From: Acidiluteibacter sp963716125
Lineage (GTDB): Bacteria; Bacteroidota; Bacteroidia; Flavobacteriales_E; Vicingaceae
Reading direction: 5' to 3'
NCBI GenBank assembly: GCA_963716125.1
Contig: OY970294.1
Span: 2,480,001 to 2,544,000, forward strand
DNA: 64,000 nt
This document shows positions 24,585-34,920 of the stretch, piece by piece; position 1 is the stretch's first letter; every line of letters begins with the position of its first letter. The notes under the pieces were generated by a model. The model searched no databases, was not told the origin of the DNA, and saw only the letters and a program-made list of their open reading frames with translations. The translations under genes and the position numbers were made by a program.

Positions 24585-26177
24585 CTATCGGATCAAGGGC
24601 ATATCTGCTTGATTGTTCATAGTCACAAATTTGTCATAACAATACTTTCGCCATTCTAAACTGACATCTCTTAAAAGATAATCTAATTGTTGTTTATCAT
24701 CGGTCAATAAAGGAGCATCTTTTAGGTTTAAAGTAGAAGGATTGACGGTAAACTTTTCTATGGTTCCTTCACTTCCACTTGCGTAAGTTAAATTATTAAC
24801 TTCTAAGTTAGAAATAGATTCGTAACTAGTATCGTTTTGCATTGTTGAAAAAAATAGTAAACTTCTCATTTCATCTGCATTGATATTGCTCACCAACATT
24901 TTATTCTCAAATCCAACTGTAGAGAGAGTTTTATAAACTGCTGCCGTAGCTTTTCCTCTTTTTGCATCTGTAAAACCATGAAAATTGCTAATCAAGACAG
25001 CATTTTCATTCAATAAAGCTTTCATTTCTTGCAATGCTTCTTGTGTAAAAATATGAGAAGGAATAGATTCACCATGAAAAGTATCTATAAAAATTAAATC
25101 GTACTTTTTATCACAATGATTGATATATCTTCTTGCATCTTCAATAATTACATTTACTTGATTGGATAATCCAAAAAATTGAAAAGCCATATCCCGAATT
25201 CTCGGATCAATTTCAACCACATCCACTTCACACTTATTTCTAATAAATTGATTCGCAACTATTCCACCACCTAAACCTAAAATCAAAATCTTCTTATTAT
25301 GAAAGTATTTCTCTATAATTGGATCCATCAGACGACTGAATTGCAAGTAATCTTTAGCAGGATTTTCAGCATCAACAATAGCTTGCAATGTATTGTTAAT
25401 CATCATCATTCTAAAAGTGACATCATCTCCATTTTTTTGTCGTGTAGGGATGTCAATCACTCTCAATTGACTGAGCATATTCTCGTTTTCATATTTTAAT
25501 TCTATTCCACCATAGTTATATAAATATGACTTCGATTTAATTTGAGAAGAACATACAATTAATAGCACTAAAATGCCACCAATTGCAATGGGTTTTATTT
25601 TCAAAGATTGAATTAAAGTGATAAACAATACAATCAAACATAAAATTATTGCTGCAATATACATTGTATTCATAATACCCAATTGCGGAATGAGAAAAAA
25701 ACCAGTTGTAAAAGCACCTGCTATGCCACCAAAAGTAGAAACACTAAAAACAATACCTGTTGCTTTTCCTGCTTTTCCATTTAAAAAAGTCAGCTTATCT
25801 GACAAAAATGGTGAAACAGCACCCAATAAAGTTAAAGGCAAAAATAAGGAGGTAATTAAAGATAGAATTAAACCCAACTCATAGTTAAGTGTTGAGAATG
25901 TTACCAATAAGCGGTCGGAGAAAAAAGTAAAAGCTGCGACATACAAGGCCGCTGTTCCTATTAAAAATAATAAGGTTGATTTCTTTTCAAAGTTTAAACG
26001 AGAACCTAAAAAATATCCTGATGCTAAACCCAACAATGTAATTCCCAATACACCTGCCCAAACTTGCAAAGCTGTTCCAAAAATTGGTGCAACTATTCTT
26101 CCACTAGCCAATTCTATTAAAATGACACAAAAGCCTTCTAAAAAGGCAATGGTTAATATGGATGATTTTTTTAGCAT
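24585..26177 (-). CDS. Fused membrane (MFS-like) and spermidine-synthase-like protein
   Basis: The 530-residue protein starts with about seven membrane helices (residues 5-210; FLEGFCVILIELASGRIVAPIFG is the typical opening of this fused family). A cytosolic Rossmann domain follows, with ILILGLGGGIVANQF, VDVVEIDPRIRDMA and LIFIDTFHGESIPSHIFTQEAL, matching the spermidine-synthase/SAM-type fold. Whether it is an aminopropyltransferase is uncertain. Proteins of this fused type are common in bacteria and their substrates are mostly unknown. It lies downstream of the RdgB-like gene on the same strand, separated by about 85 bases. Confidence 0.85.
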   Translation of the reverse strand: MLKKSSILTIAFLEGFCVILIELASGRIVAPIFGTALQVWAGVLGITLLGLASGYFLGSRLNFEKKSTLLFLIGTAALYVAAFTFFSDRLLVTFSTLNYELGLILSLITSLFLPLTLLGAVSPFLSDKLTFLNGKAGKATGIVFSVSTFGGIAGAFTTGFFLIPQLGIMNTMYIAAIILCLIVLFITLIQSLKIKPIAIGGILVLLIVCSSQIKSKSYLYNYGGIELKYENENMLSQLRVIDIPTRQKNGDDVTFRMMMINNTLQAIVDAENPAKDYLQFSRLMDPIIEKYFHNKKILILGLGGGIVANQFIRNKCEVDVVEIDPRIRDMAFQFFGLSNQVNVIIEDARRYINHCDKKYDLIFIDTFHGESIPSHIFTQEALQEMKALLNENAVLISNFHGFTDAKRGKATAAVYKTLSTVGFENKMLVSNINADEMRSLLFFSTMQNDTSYESISNLEVNNLTYASGSEGTIEKFTVNPSTLNLKDAPLLTDDKQQLDYLLRDVSLEWRKYCYDKFVTMNNQADMPLIR

Positions 26178-26261
26178 GGTTAATATCTACCAAAAGACGT
26201 AGGTATTAGACCAAAAGATGCATAAAAAAATAAAATTATTTATTATTTAACTAATAATCAG

Positions 26262-26837
26262 TTAAATATTTCTCAAAAAAGCAATCAATTTTTGAACTGC
26301 TAGGCCTCTATGACTGATTTTGTTTTTTTCTTCTAATGTCATTTGAGCAAAACTTCTATCAAATCCATTTGGTTGAAAAATAGGATCGTAACCAAAACCA
26401 TCAATTCCTGTTTTTTCTAAAAGTATTTCTCCTTCACAAATTCCTTCAAACAAATGTTCTTTTCCATCTAAAATTAAGGCAATAACTGTTCTAAAGCGTG
26501 CTTTTCTATTTTCTTTTTCTTTTAGATTAGTCAATAATTTATCCATATTATCTGTGGCATTACAATCAGAGCCTGCATAACGAGCCGAATAAACACCAGG
26601 CTCACCATTTAAAGTTTCCACTTCTAATCCAGTATCATCTGCAAAGCAATTAGTATTTGTTTTTTGATGAATAGCTCTTACCTTTAATAATGCGTTTCCT
26701 TCTAAAGTGGTTTCTGTCTCCTCAATTTCATCATGAAAACCAATATCAGATAAACTTTTCAAGTCAAATTCAACTCCTAACTGATTCTTGATTTCTTTTA
26801 CTTTATTACTGTTGTGTGTAGCAAATACTAGCTCCAT
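26262..26837 (-). CDS. rdgB: RdgB/HAM1-type dITP/XTP pyrophosphatase
   Basis: This 191-residue protein has the family signatures: VFATHNSNKVKEIKNQLG (substrate loop, Asn10 and Lys12 region), FADDTGLEVETLNGEPGVYSARYAG with the catalytic Asp pair, and GFGYDPIFQPNG plus KNKISHRGLAVQKL at the C-terminus. It hydrolyses non-canonical purine nucleoside triphosphates to monophosphates, keeping hypoxanthine and xanthine out of DNA. It follows the large T9SS gene after 3 bases and may be co-transcribed with it. Confidence 0.95.
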   Translation of the reverse strand: MELVFATHNSNKVKEIKNQLGVEFDLKSLSDIGFHDEIEETETTLEGNALLKVRAIHQKTNTNCFADDTGLEVETLNGEPGVYSARYAGSDCNATDNMDKLLTNLKEKENRKARFRTVIALILDGKEHLFEGICEGEILLEKTGIDGFGYDPIFQPNGFDRSFAQMTLEEKNKISHRGLAVQKLIAFLRNI

Positions 26838-26840
26838 TTT

Positions 26841-29800
26841 TTATCTTTTTACTATGCTAATCGAATGATTTTTATCTAAATAATTAATGATAATATAATA
26901 ATTACCATTCTGCAAAATGGATGTATTTATCGGTAAGGAATGATATCCTTTATCGAAAAATTGATCATAAGAAAGAAGTTGGATTTTTCCTAAATTATCG
27001 TAAACTGAAATGGTAACATTAGAAGCTACAGGCAACACCATATCCAAATTCATGTTTGCATAAGTTGGCGATGGAAATGCTTTTGTATAAAATCTATCTG
27101 CAGTTCCTTCCACACAAACTTTAGCTCGAATTAAATTTAAGTCTTTAATCCCGTTAACTTCTTTTACTTCTACGCACACAAAATCATTGAAATTATTATT
27201 TTCTATGACTACTTTGGAGCTAAACTCCACATATTTAAAGTTATTGGGCAGTAAAACACCTTGCCACAATTCCTCCAACTTATAAAATCCATTTAAGTTT
27301 GCCCGCAGTAAAATAGAGTTAATTTCATTGTTTCCAGTATTGATTAAAATTACTCCCACTTTCACATTGCCATTTACTTGATCAACTATTACAGTGTCTA
27401 AATATAAATCTAAATTAGGGGTTCTAACATCTACTTTTCGCTTCATAGAATCCAAACAACCAAATTGATTATTAACCAATAATGATAGAAAGTAAGTACC
27501 TGTATCAGAATAAGTATAATTGGGTTGGTAAACAAAAGCAGAATCACCGTTTCCAAAGCTCCATTTATAATTAGTTGCTTTAGTTACTGTATCGTAATTT
27601 ACAGCAAATGGAGCTGCACCAAAATAAGACGTCAAATTAAAAAATGCTTTTGGTTTAGGGTTTGAGACAAAACTTTTTACCGTTGTGTCTTTACATGCCT
27701 TAGCAGAAGTTACAATCTGCTGAATAGTAAAATTGCCTGTTTGTGGTATTTTTAACGATGGATTCTGAGTAAAGGCAGTATCTCTATAATTGTTATTTTG
27801 ATTGACTCTATATTCCCAATTGCTCAAAGTGGTTCTTCTAACCGAACTTAAATCAGTTACTTTCGTTAAATTATTCACACAAAAATTATCTGCTACAAAG
27901 TCAGCATTAGGCCGATCGTTCATTTCAAATTGACGTACAATTTCTGCAGAACAACCATTGGAGGCTGTGGTTTTAAGATTTACGAAATAGACTTTTGGAG
28001 TAGTGTAAAATATGGTGGGATTATTTTTGTTGGATGTTTGAGTATTCCCAAAAGTCCAAAATGAGGATTGAAGTGTGTTGCCTGAAGGAACAATAGTTAA
28101 ATTAGTAAACTTGGTAGAATCTGACAAACAATCGCCTAAAACAGAATAATTTGGTGTAGGCTTATCGTTAACAAAAATACTTTTAGAAAGCGTATCGCTG
28201 CAACCCTTATCAGAATATACAATTAAATCTATGGGATATAATTTTGAAGTGGGAAAAGTTGTGATGGGGTTTTGTAAAATAGAAGTATCACCAGGCATGC
28301 CTACTTTGTTGAAATTCCATCTCCAAAAATTAATATTTCCACTTGCTATTTTAGATGTATCTGTAAATGAAACGGTATCATTTTTACATGCTAAATTTTG
28401 AAAAAACCCTGCTGTTGGTTTAGGATAAATAGTCAATTGCTTACTAATTGAATCCGAACACAAAGAATCTGTTTCTACAAAAAGACTTACGTTAAATGTT
28501 TGTGCTGTATCAAATAATATTGTTGGATTTGGGGTAGTATCCATTTGATTGTTGCCGAAATGATATCTCCATCTCACTATTGTTCCTAAAGAAGGCGAAA
28601 TAGAATTGTCAATAAAATTAACCGAATCTTCAAAACATTCATTTGAAAACAAAAAATCTGCTGTAGGAGCATTCCCTTTTATCAAAATTATAATACTATC
28701 TCTTGCTTTACAATCACCTGCCTCGACCTCTAACCAATAGGTTCCGTTATTTTGAGGAATTATTTTAGGTGTTGTTTGGTTCGTACTCCATAAATAGGAT
28801 GAAATGTTAGCAGGAGTATTTATTAATCCAATTTGATTCCCCAAACACAAAGAAGTATCTGCACCTAAACTAATATTATAAAGTGAAGAATCTACCGAAA
28901 CGGTAATTGTGTCAGAAGTGATCGAACAAAAATTAGTATCCGCTATATTAACATAATATTCTCCTGCTTGTGTGATGTTGATTAAAGAATCCGTCGTAGA
29001 ATTATTCCATACAAAAGAATAAGCTGAATTTGGTAATTTTGTGTCCCACACAAAAGTATCTGTTAAGCATTTCAATTGATCTAATTCAGCCTTCAAAGGA
29101 GATAATACAGCGATTTTATCAGTATAAGTACAGCCAAATTTATCAGTAACAGTCAATTGATATTCTTTAGATGGAGAAAGCACACTTTTAAAGGTCGAAT
29201 CTCCATTACTCCATTGATAACTGTTGTAGGTTGAATCAACTTGGATCAAAGTATCACAAAAACCATAAGAGATTGAAATGTCATCACCCAGACTAAATGG
29301 CTTGCTATATTTTTGACATAAATACTGGTTCACTATCTTTCTCAATGAATCGCTTATTGGTGCATTAAAACTTATAATATCACCAATATTACCTTGCCAA
29401 AAACGTCCTGCATTTAACCGATCACTTGCTATTAACAAACCTGTAGATAAGGGATATGCTGAGCTTCTTTTTCCACTTATAAGCTTAAATTGAGATAATG
29501 GCGAAAAATCTAAAGTTTGTTGTTGATTAAAATAAACTGCATTGGGAAAAACCTGAGATGGTACAAAATTGGTACTCGATTTGTTTCCTGAAAAAACCAC
29601 ACCAGCAGTTTTACCTGTTAATATTCCATTAAAATTTGGAAAAGTACTTGCAACTCCACCCCAATTAGCAATGGTAAACGTTTCAGCAGGATTTACTGCG
29701 TTCAAAATTTCCAAATAATCATCAACACCATCATAATTAATCAATTTCTTATTATTTAACTCGCTGATTGGTGATGAAATAACAGGTCTAGAACCTGCAG

Positions 29801-30284
29801 TAATTTGAATAGCATTTTTTGAAGTATCCACCAAATTTTGCCATTTACTTATTTTATTATTGACATCTAAAATTACTCCTGTATCCGTTAGTAGTAATAC
29901 TTGTAAACTTGGCCAATTGTATATATTTGAATAAGTAAATTCTTTTATATTCGTAGAAGCTAAGGATATACTATTGGATACCAATTCAACTTTCCAATAA
30001 TATTTAGCAGCCAAGTTAAAACTTATCGTATCAAAATTGAGGTTGGTATTTTTAACCTGCAAATTCAAAGAAAAAGTAGAATCTGTTGCAACACTCAATA
30101 GATAAGTATTGTTAATTGACTTCTTTGTATGTGGATTCCATTTAAAAATTACCGAATTTTCAAAGACAATTGCTTTTTCGATTGGCAATATCGTCGTAAT
30201 TTTATTCTGACTTTTTAACTGAAAAGCAGAACAGAGCAAAATGATTAGCAAAACAAAATTTGTCAATACTTGACGTATTTTCAT
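26841..30284 (-). CDS. Large secreted PKD-repeat protein with lectin-like domain and T9SS sorting signal
   Basis: This 1,147-residue product has a signal peptide (residues 1-26). A region of LamG/concanavalin-like character follows (about 180-330; INYDGVDDYLEI). After Ig-like stretches come PKD-type modules with the W-x-F-G-N core (WRYHFGNNQ, SFWTFGNTQT, YKWSFGNGDS) from about 560 to 960. The C-terminal 75 residues form a type A T9SS sorting domain (FPSPTYANMNLDM, ISVYDNLGKIQ, LQNGNYYIII). It is probably a surface adhesin or matrix protein. It is transcribed divergently from the polysaccharide cluster. Confidence 0.88.
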   Translation of the reverse strand: MKIRQVLTNFVLLIILLCSAFQLKSQNKITTILPIEKAIVFENSVIFKWNPHTKKSINNTYLLSVATDSTFSLNLQVKNTNLNFDTISFNLAAKYYWKVELVSNSISLASTNIKEFTYSNIYNWPSLQVLLLTDTGVILDVNNKISKWQNLVDTSKNAIQITAGSRPVISSPISELNNKKLINYDGVDDYLEILNAVNPAETFTIANWGGVASTFPNFNGILTGKTAGVVFSGNKSSTNFVPSQVFPNAVYFNQQQTLDFSPLSQFKLISGKRSSAYPLSTGLLIASDRLNAGRFWQGNIGDIISFNAPISDSLRKIVNQYLCQKYSKPFSLGDDISISYGFCDTLIQVDSTYNSYQWSNGDSTFKSVLSPSKEYQLTVTDKFGCTYTDKIAVLSPLKAELDQLKCLTDTFVWDTKLPNSAYSFVWNNSTTDSLINITQAGEYYVNIADTNFCSITSDTITVSVDSSLYNISLGADTSLCLGNQIGLINTPANISSYLWSTNQTTPKIIPQNNGTYWLEVEAGDCKARDSIIILIKGNAPTADFLFSNECFEDSVNFIDNSISPSLGTIVRWRYHFGNNQMDTTPNPTILFDTAQTFNVSLFVETDSLCSDSISKQLTIYPKPTAGFFQNLACKNDTVSFTDTSKIASGNINFWRWNFNKVGMPGDTSILQNPITTFPTSKLYPIDLIVYSDKGCSDTLSKSIFVNDKPTPNYSVLGDCLSDSTKFTNLTIVPSGNTLQSSFWTFGNTQTSNKNNPTIFYTTPKVYFVNLKTTASNGCSAEIVRQFEMNDRPNADFVADNFCVNNLTKVTDLSSVRRTTLSNWEYRVNQNNNYRDTAFTQNPSLKIPQTGNFTIQQIVTSAKACKDTTVKSFVSNPKPKAFFNLTSYFGAAPFAVNYDTVTKATNYKWSFGNGDSAFVYQPNYTYSDTGTYFLSLLVNNQFGCLDSMKRKVDVRTPNLDLYLDTVIVDQVNGNVKVGVILINTGNNEINSILLRANLNGFYKLEELWQGVLLPNNFKYVEFSSKVVIENNNFNDFVCVEVKEVNGIKDLNLIRAKVCVEGTADRFYTKAFPSPTYANMNLDMVLPVASNVTISVYDNLGKIQLLSYDQFFDKGYHSLPINTSILQNGNYYIIINYLDKNHSISIVKR

Positions 30285-30417
30285 AACTTTAAGTCCATTT
30301 TAGATGTTCAAAATTACCAATTTAATTCTTCAATATAGTTTGTGAATAAGTGATTGATTCTTTTGCAGATAAGTTTTTGATTAAATACTAATTTTACGCA
30401 CTCATCAATTAATTGTT

Positions 30418-31869
30418 TTGGCAAAGGACATTTTAAAAAGTACAGCTGTTTATACGCTTTTAGGTTTTTTACCGCTTACTTTTGCATTGATATTCACTCC
30501 TATCTATTTAAAATATTTAAATACAGCTGAATATGGCTTATTTAATCTTTTTCTATTGTACAGTGGTATTATTACGCAACTATATGGTTTAGGAATTTTT
30601 AATGCTTTCGTTTTTCTATATTGGGATAATTATAAGAACCCCAAAGATTTAAAAGAACTTATTTCTTCTACGATTGGTTTACTATTAACGATTCAATTCA
30701 TTTTTATTGGTCTAGCCTTAATATTTGGTAATCAAATAATCGCACTTATCAATCCACCTAAAGAATTTAATTTCTACCCTTTCTTTGTGTGGACTTTGAT
30801 TTTTGCTGCCATCATGACCTATTATGAAATGTTTCAGTATTACTTTAGAAATGAAGGAAAAATAAAAGAATACAGCATTCTAAGTCTCAGCACCTTAGCT
30901 TTATTTACCATTGGAACGGTAACAGGAGTTATATTTTTGGATTTAAAATCAATTGGTGCAATTTATGGTAGAACAATTGGTTATGGCTTAGTTGTGATTG
31001 GTTTTTTAATTTATTTTATTAGCAATTATGGTATTTCCATTAATATAAAAAAGTCCAAAACAATTTTAATATTTGGTTTTCCTCTTTTTGTCAATGCGAT
31101 AATTGGTGTGATTGCATACAGTTCAGATCGACTATTAGTTGAACAGTTGGATGGTATAGAAGCTTTAGGGGTTTATGGCTTTTCATTTATTGTTATTTCG
31201 GTTTTAGAAATTTTCTTTAATGCCATTAATAATGCGCTCTCTCCTACTCTTTACAAATATATTCTAGAAAACTATGAAGAAAAAAAGAAAGAAATTCAAG
31301 GACTTTCACATTTGATTGTTTTAGCCATAATGCTATCTGTTACAATGCTAATTGCTATTCTACACTTTGCAATGGATTGGTTTATAACTGATTCCTTTCA
31401 AAATGCGGTTCTTTATATTCCAATATTAGCGACAGCATTTATTTGGAGAGTATTTACTTCTCTTGAAATGTATTCTTTATATGTCAATAAGAAAACAAAA
31501 TTTATACCCATCAGCCAATTGAGTAATTTATTTTTTACAATTGCTTTGGGCTATTTATTGTATCAATTTTGGGGAATAATGGGCATTGTATATGCAGTTT
31601 ACCTCGTAAAAGTGATTGAATTTATAGTAGTAAAATTGATTGTAAAAAAGATTCAACCCTTAGATTTAAAATTAGGTAAAATGCTAATCTTAGCAAGTTT
31701 ACTAAGCATTTCAGCTTTTGTTTGCACCACTTTTCATGATGATTTGAATCCATATATTTTCTACCTTCTACCCTTATTAGTATTAGTAGTTTCTAGTCCT
31801 ATACTTCTCAAAAAAGAACTACTCAATTTAAAATTCATTTTAAAAAATAGAAAAGAGTTATTTAATTAG
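30418..31869 (+). CDS. Polysaccharide flippase (Wzx/MATE-like)
   Basis: This 483-residue protein has about 12-14 membrane helices and opens with DILKSTAVYTLLGFLPLTFALIF, the usual N-terminus of PST/Wzx flippases. It should move lipid-linked oligosaccharide across the inner membrane. It starts with TTG, since no ATG lies in frame upstream. It is the first gene of a rightward cluster of glycosyltransferases and stands 6 bases before the next gene. The polymer type is not deducible. Confidence 0.9.
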   Translation: MAKDILKSTAVYTLLGFLPLTFALIFTPIYLKYLNTAEYGLFNLFLLYSGIITQLYGLGIFNAFVFLYWDNYKNPKDLKELISSTIGLLLTIQFIFIGLALIFGNQIIALINPPKEFNFYPFFVWTLIFAAIMTYYEMFQYYFRNEGKIKEYSILSLSTLALFTIGTVTGVIFLDLKSIGAIYGRTIGYGLVVIGFLIYFISNYGISINIKKSKTILIFGFPLFVNAIIGVIAYSSDRLLVEQLDGIEALGVYGFSFIVISVLEIFFNAINNALSPTLYKYILENYEEKKKEIQGLSHLIVLAIMLSVTMLIAILHFAMDWFITDSFQNAVLYIPILATAFIWRVFTSLEMYSLYVNKKTKFIPISQLSNLFFTIALGYLLYQFWGIMGIVYAVYLVKVIEFIVVKLIVKKIQPLDLKLGKMLILASLLSISAFVCTTFHDDLNPYIFYLLPLLVLVVSSPILLKKELLNLKFILKNRKELFN

Positions 31870-31875
31870 AAACGA

Positions 31876-33036
31876 ATGGAGAAAATTAAAATAGGTTTTG
31901 TAGTTAACAATCTAGTTGTTGGTGGAGTTTCTAAAGTGCTGATAGATTTATGCAACCGATTGAGTCAGGAAAAATATGAAATCCATTTATTGATATTAAG
32001 TCGACAAGTGGAAATGCTTGATTTTTTTCCGATTAATAATAATATAGACATCCATTATTTTGATTATCAATTTATCAATGATTACAGCTTAAAAAGCTAT
32101 CTAAAAAACTCCTTCGATTTTAATACAACTGAAATAAGAGCAGAAGCGGTTTTAATCAAGATAAGAGAGCTTAGCTTAGATATACTTCACTTTCATACTT
32201 TACCTAGGCAATTAGTAATAGGTGTTTTAGCAAAAAAAGAAAATCTAAGATTGCAATTAGTCTTTACGGATCATATGTTGAGAATTCATAAAGATGATTA
32301 TAAATTGCACCAACGTATTCTTTTGGCAATTGCTTATCGGAAATTATATCAGGAATTTCATTTAATAGCAGTATCTAAATCAGTAGAAAATTCTATTAAA
32401 ACTTATCAATTAAATCATCCAAAGAATGTATTAAAAACATTAGAAAATAGCATACAAATCAGTTCATATAAAAGAACCAAACCTCTGAAAGGTATAAGTA
32501 ATAATCAGTTGATTTACATTTCAAGAATGAATAATCAAAAAGGGCATGAATGTTTAATAAACGCTTGGAAAAAAGTCAATAAAAATGCTTTAGATCGCTT
32601 ATATCTTGTAGGTCCTGATGAATCAAACGGAAAATTTCATCAAATGGCTGAAGGTGATGAAAGCATAGTATTTACCGGAAGTATTTCTGAATTAAAACCT
32701 TATTTAAATAATTCAAGCATTGGTGTTTTTCCTTCTGAAAAAGAAGGACTTCCATTATCATTGCTTGAAATGATGGCATATGAAATACCTATTGTTATAT
32801 CTAACATTCCTGAATTGACATCTGTTATTGAAGACCAAGTAGAAGGATTACATTTTAAATTAAACGATGCTGAAGATTTAAAGAAAAAGATAGAGTATTT
32901 AATTGAAAATAAAGGTGCAGCTATCGAAATGGGAATAAAAGCAAGAGAAAAAGCTGAATTGATTTGTAATCAAAATGAGCCCATTAGCTTTCATAATCAA
33001 TTTTACCATCAAATTTTGCAATTCAACGAAAAATAG
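31876..33036 (+). CDS. GT-B glycosyltransferase (GT4-like)
   Basis: The 386-residue protein has an N-terminal nucleotide-binding-like half with GFVVNNLVVGGVSKVLIDL. The C-terminal GT4 donor-binding half includes LIYISRMNNQKGHECLINAWKKV and the E-x7-E region FPSEKEGLPLSLLEMMAYEIPIV (about residues 290-312). It would transfer a sugar from a nucleotide donor to a lipid-linked acceptor in surface-polysaccharide assembly. Sugar and linkage are unknown. The flippase gene precedes it by 6 bases. Confidence 0.88.
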   Translation: MEKIKIGFVVNNLVVGGVSKVLIDLCNRLSQEKYEIHLLILSRQVEMLDFFPINNNIDIHYFDYQFINDYSLKSYLKNSFDFNTTEIRAEAVLIKIRELSLDILHFHTLPRQLVIGVLAKKENLRLQLVFTDHMLRIHKDDYKLHQRILLAIAYRKLYQEFHLIAVSKSVENSIKTYQLNHPKNVLKTLENSIQISSYKRTKPLKGISNNQLIYISRMNNQKGHECLINAWKKVNKNALDRLYLVGPDESNGKFHQMAEGDESIVFTGSISELKPYLNNSSIGVFPSEKEGLPLSLLEMMAYEIPIVISNIPELTSVIEDQVEGLHFKLNDAEDLKKKIEYLIENKGAAIEMGIKAREKAELICNQNEPISFHNQFYHQILQFNEK

Positions 33037-33124
33037 TAGGTGTTTGCTGAATTTATAATAATTTCGCGTTTTTAATCAGATACATTTCAAATATTTTGTA
33101 ATTATTTGATAACCAAAGCTAATT

Positions 33125-33844
33125 ATGGGAATAAAACTTAAACGAAAAAAGGATAGAAATTACCTTCTTACTATTTTATATAGAATACATAAAATACTTC
33201 CTATTAGTAGCAAACGAAAGTTTAAACTCTACTTGGATTTAGAATGGATTTTTGAACGTTTATCACATGAAACCTCATTCAAATATTATAATGAAAGCGA
33301 GCATCCACTTAGATTATTTACCAAAAAAACCATCTTACAACATATCGGGAACAACGATGTAGTGTTAGACTTAGGTTGTAAATATGGAGAAATTAGCAAT
33401 TTCATAGCTGAAAAAGCAAAACTAGTTATAGGTATTGATTACGACGAAAAGGCTATTGTGCAAGCGAATACAAATTTTCAAAAAGACAATTTAAGATTTG
33501 TTGTAGATGAAGCCATTAACTATATAGAAAAACAAAATCATCCATTTGATACGCTAATATTATCGCACATTTTGGAACATTTAGATGATCCAAAGACATT
33601 TTTAAAAGAGCATACCCAATATTTTAGCAAAATTTACATTGAATTGCCTGATTTTGATAAAAATTTACTCAACCATTATAGAAGAGATGTGGGAAATAAG
33701 TTGATTTTTTCTGATCCTGACCATATTTCTGAATTTGATCGATATGAATTAGCCGAATTGATTGAATCTTGTGGCTTAGAAATTTTTCAAGCAGAGTATA
33801 TATTTGGAGTTCAAAAACTTTGGTGTAGAAAAAAGAGTTTATGA
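33125..33844 (+). CDS. SAM-dependent methyltransferase in the polysaccharide cluster
   Basis: This is a 239-residue class I methyltransferase. Motif I VVLDLGCKYGEISNF (about residues 79-93) and the acidic loop IGIDYDEKAI are clear, and the post-I region is FDTLILSHILEHLDDP. The N-terminal 60 residues are basic. In this setting it may methylate a sugar of the polymer. Its stop overlaps the next glycosyltransferase start (ATG at 33841) by 4 bases, indicating co-translation. An 88-base gap precedes it. Confidence 0.85.
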   Translation: MGIKLKRKKDRNYLLTILYRIHKILPISSKRKFKLYLDLEWIFERLSHETSFKYYNESEHPLRLFTKKTILQHIGNNDVVLDLGCKYGEISNFIAEKAKLVIGIDYDEKAIVQANTNFQKDNLRFVVDEAINYIEKQNHPFDTLILSHILEHLDDPKTFLKEHTQYFSKIYIELPDFDKNLLNHYRRDVGNKLIFSDPDHISEFDRYELAELIESCGLEIFQAEYIFGVQKLWCRKKSL

Positions 33845-34920
33845 AAAAAAGAATTGCATATATCCACGGTAGGTTTGGACCTCATATAATGCACGGTAGA
33901 TTAGCTAAAAGTGTTGGTGGTGAATATCATATGGTAGATAAATATAAGATTTGGAACGATGGGAATCGATCAAAATTGTATTTAATTTATGCATGGATTT
34001 ATAATGCATTCGCTTTTAAAAAACCTTCACAATTTGATTTATTTCTAGTTTCAGGACCTCATTTTAGTCCTATCATTATGAAATTTTTTCGCTTAAAGAA
34101 AAAACAAAAAGTAGTGGTTCACTTAGGCGATGAAACCATGTATTTTCTTTATGATAATTGGTATGGCAAAGTGATGAAAAAAACCTTAGTGTGGTTAATT
34201 AATCAATATGATGCTTTACTTTGTGAAGGACAAATGGCAGCTGATTTAGCAGAATTAAACGGGATTACAAAACCAAAAATCTACACCACTTATTTAGGTG
34301 TTCCAGCAGAAAGGCAAGCTAAACTATTGGCTTTAGAACCTGATTTGAGTAAAAACAACTTGATTTTTATCTCTACTGGTCCAAAAGGTTGGAGAACCTA
34401 CTATAAAGGATTAGATTTAATGCTCAATGCTTTTTCGAAGGCTTATGCAATAAATACCAGTCTAACTTTTACTATAGTAGGAGATTGGGATAAAGACTTA
34501 CAAATAGAATTAATGAAAAATTGTTCTGAAGAATGCAAAAAAGCAATTCACTTTGTAGGTTCCACACAAGATATTGATATCTACTTATCTAAAGCTAGTA
34601 TGTACTTTCATACAGCTAGAGGTGATGCATTTCCTACAGTAGTTTTAGAGGCTATGTCGGCAGGATTAATACCTTTGGTGTCAGAATGGACAGGTAGCAA
34701 AGAAGTAGTAGGAAAAATAAGCCAAGAAAAAATTGTTGCCTTAGATGAAGATAAAATTTGCCAAAAAATTATAGATTTTACTCAAATGAGTCTTGAAAAC
34801 CGAGAGAAATTAGCTGGACAAATGAGAGAAGCAAGTAAAAAATATACGGAAGAATTTGCCTTAAAACATTATCAAAATACATTCAACCAATTATATAAAG
34901 ATTTAAACATAGCAGAATGA
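33841..34920 (+). CDS. GT-B glycosyltransferase (GT4-like)
   Basis: This 359-residue protein has GLDLMLNAFSKAYAIN and STQDIDIYLSKASMYFHTA followed by FPTVVLEAMSAGLIPLVSEWTGSKEVV, the GT4 donor-binding region with the conserved Glu. The N-terminal half (YIHGRFGPHIMHGRLAKSVGGE) is the acceptor side. It overlaps both its neighbours by 4 bases (ATGA type), so the three genes from 33125 to 36047 form one translational unit. The specificity is unknown. Confidence 0.87.
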   Translation: MKKRIAYIHGRFGPHIMHGRLAKSVGGEYHMVDKYKIWNDGNRSKLYLIYAWIYNAFAFKKPSQFDLFLVSGPHFSPIIMKFFRLKKKQKVVVHLGDETMYFLYDNWYGKVMKKTLVWLINQYDALLCEGQMAADLAELNGITKPKIYTTYLGVPAERQAKLLALEPDLSKNNLIFISTGPKGWRTYYKGLDLMLNAFSKAYAINTSLTFTIVGDWDKDLQIELMKNCSEECKKAIHFVGSTQDIDIYLSKASMYFHTARGDAFPTVVLEAMSAGLIPLVSEWTGSKEVVGKISQEKIVALDEDKICQKIIDFTQMSLENREKLAGQMREASKKYTEEFALKHYQNTFNQLYKDLNIAE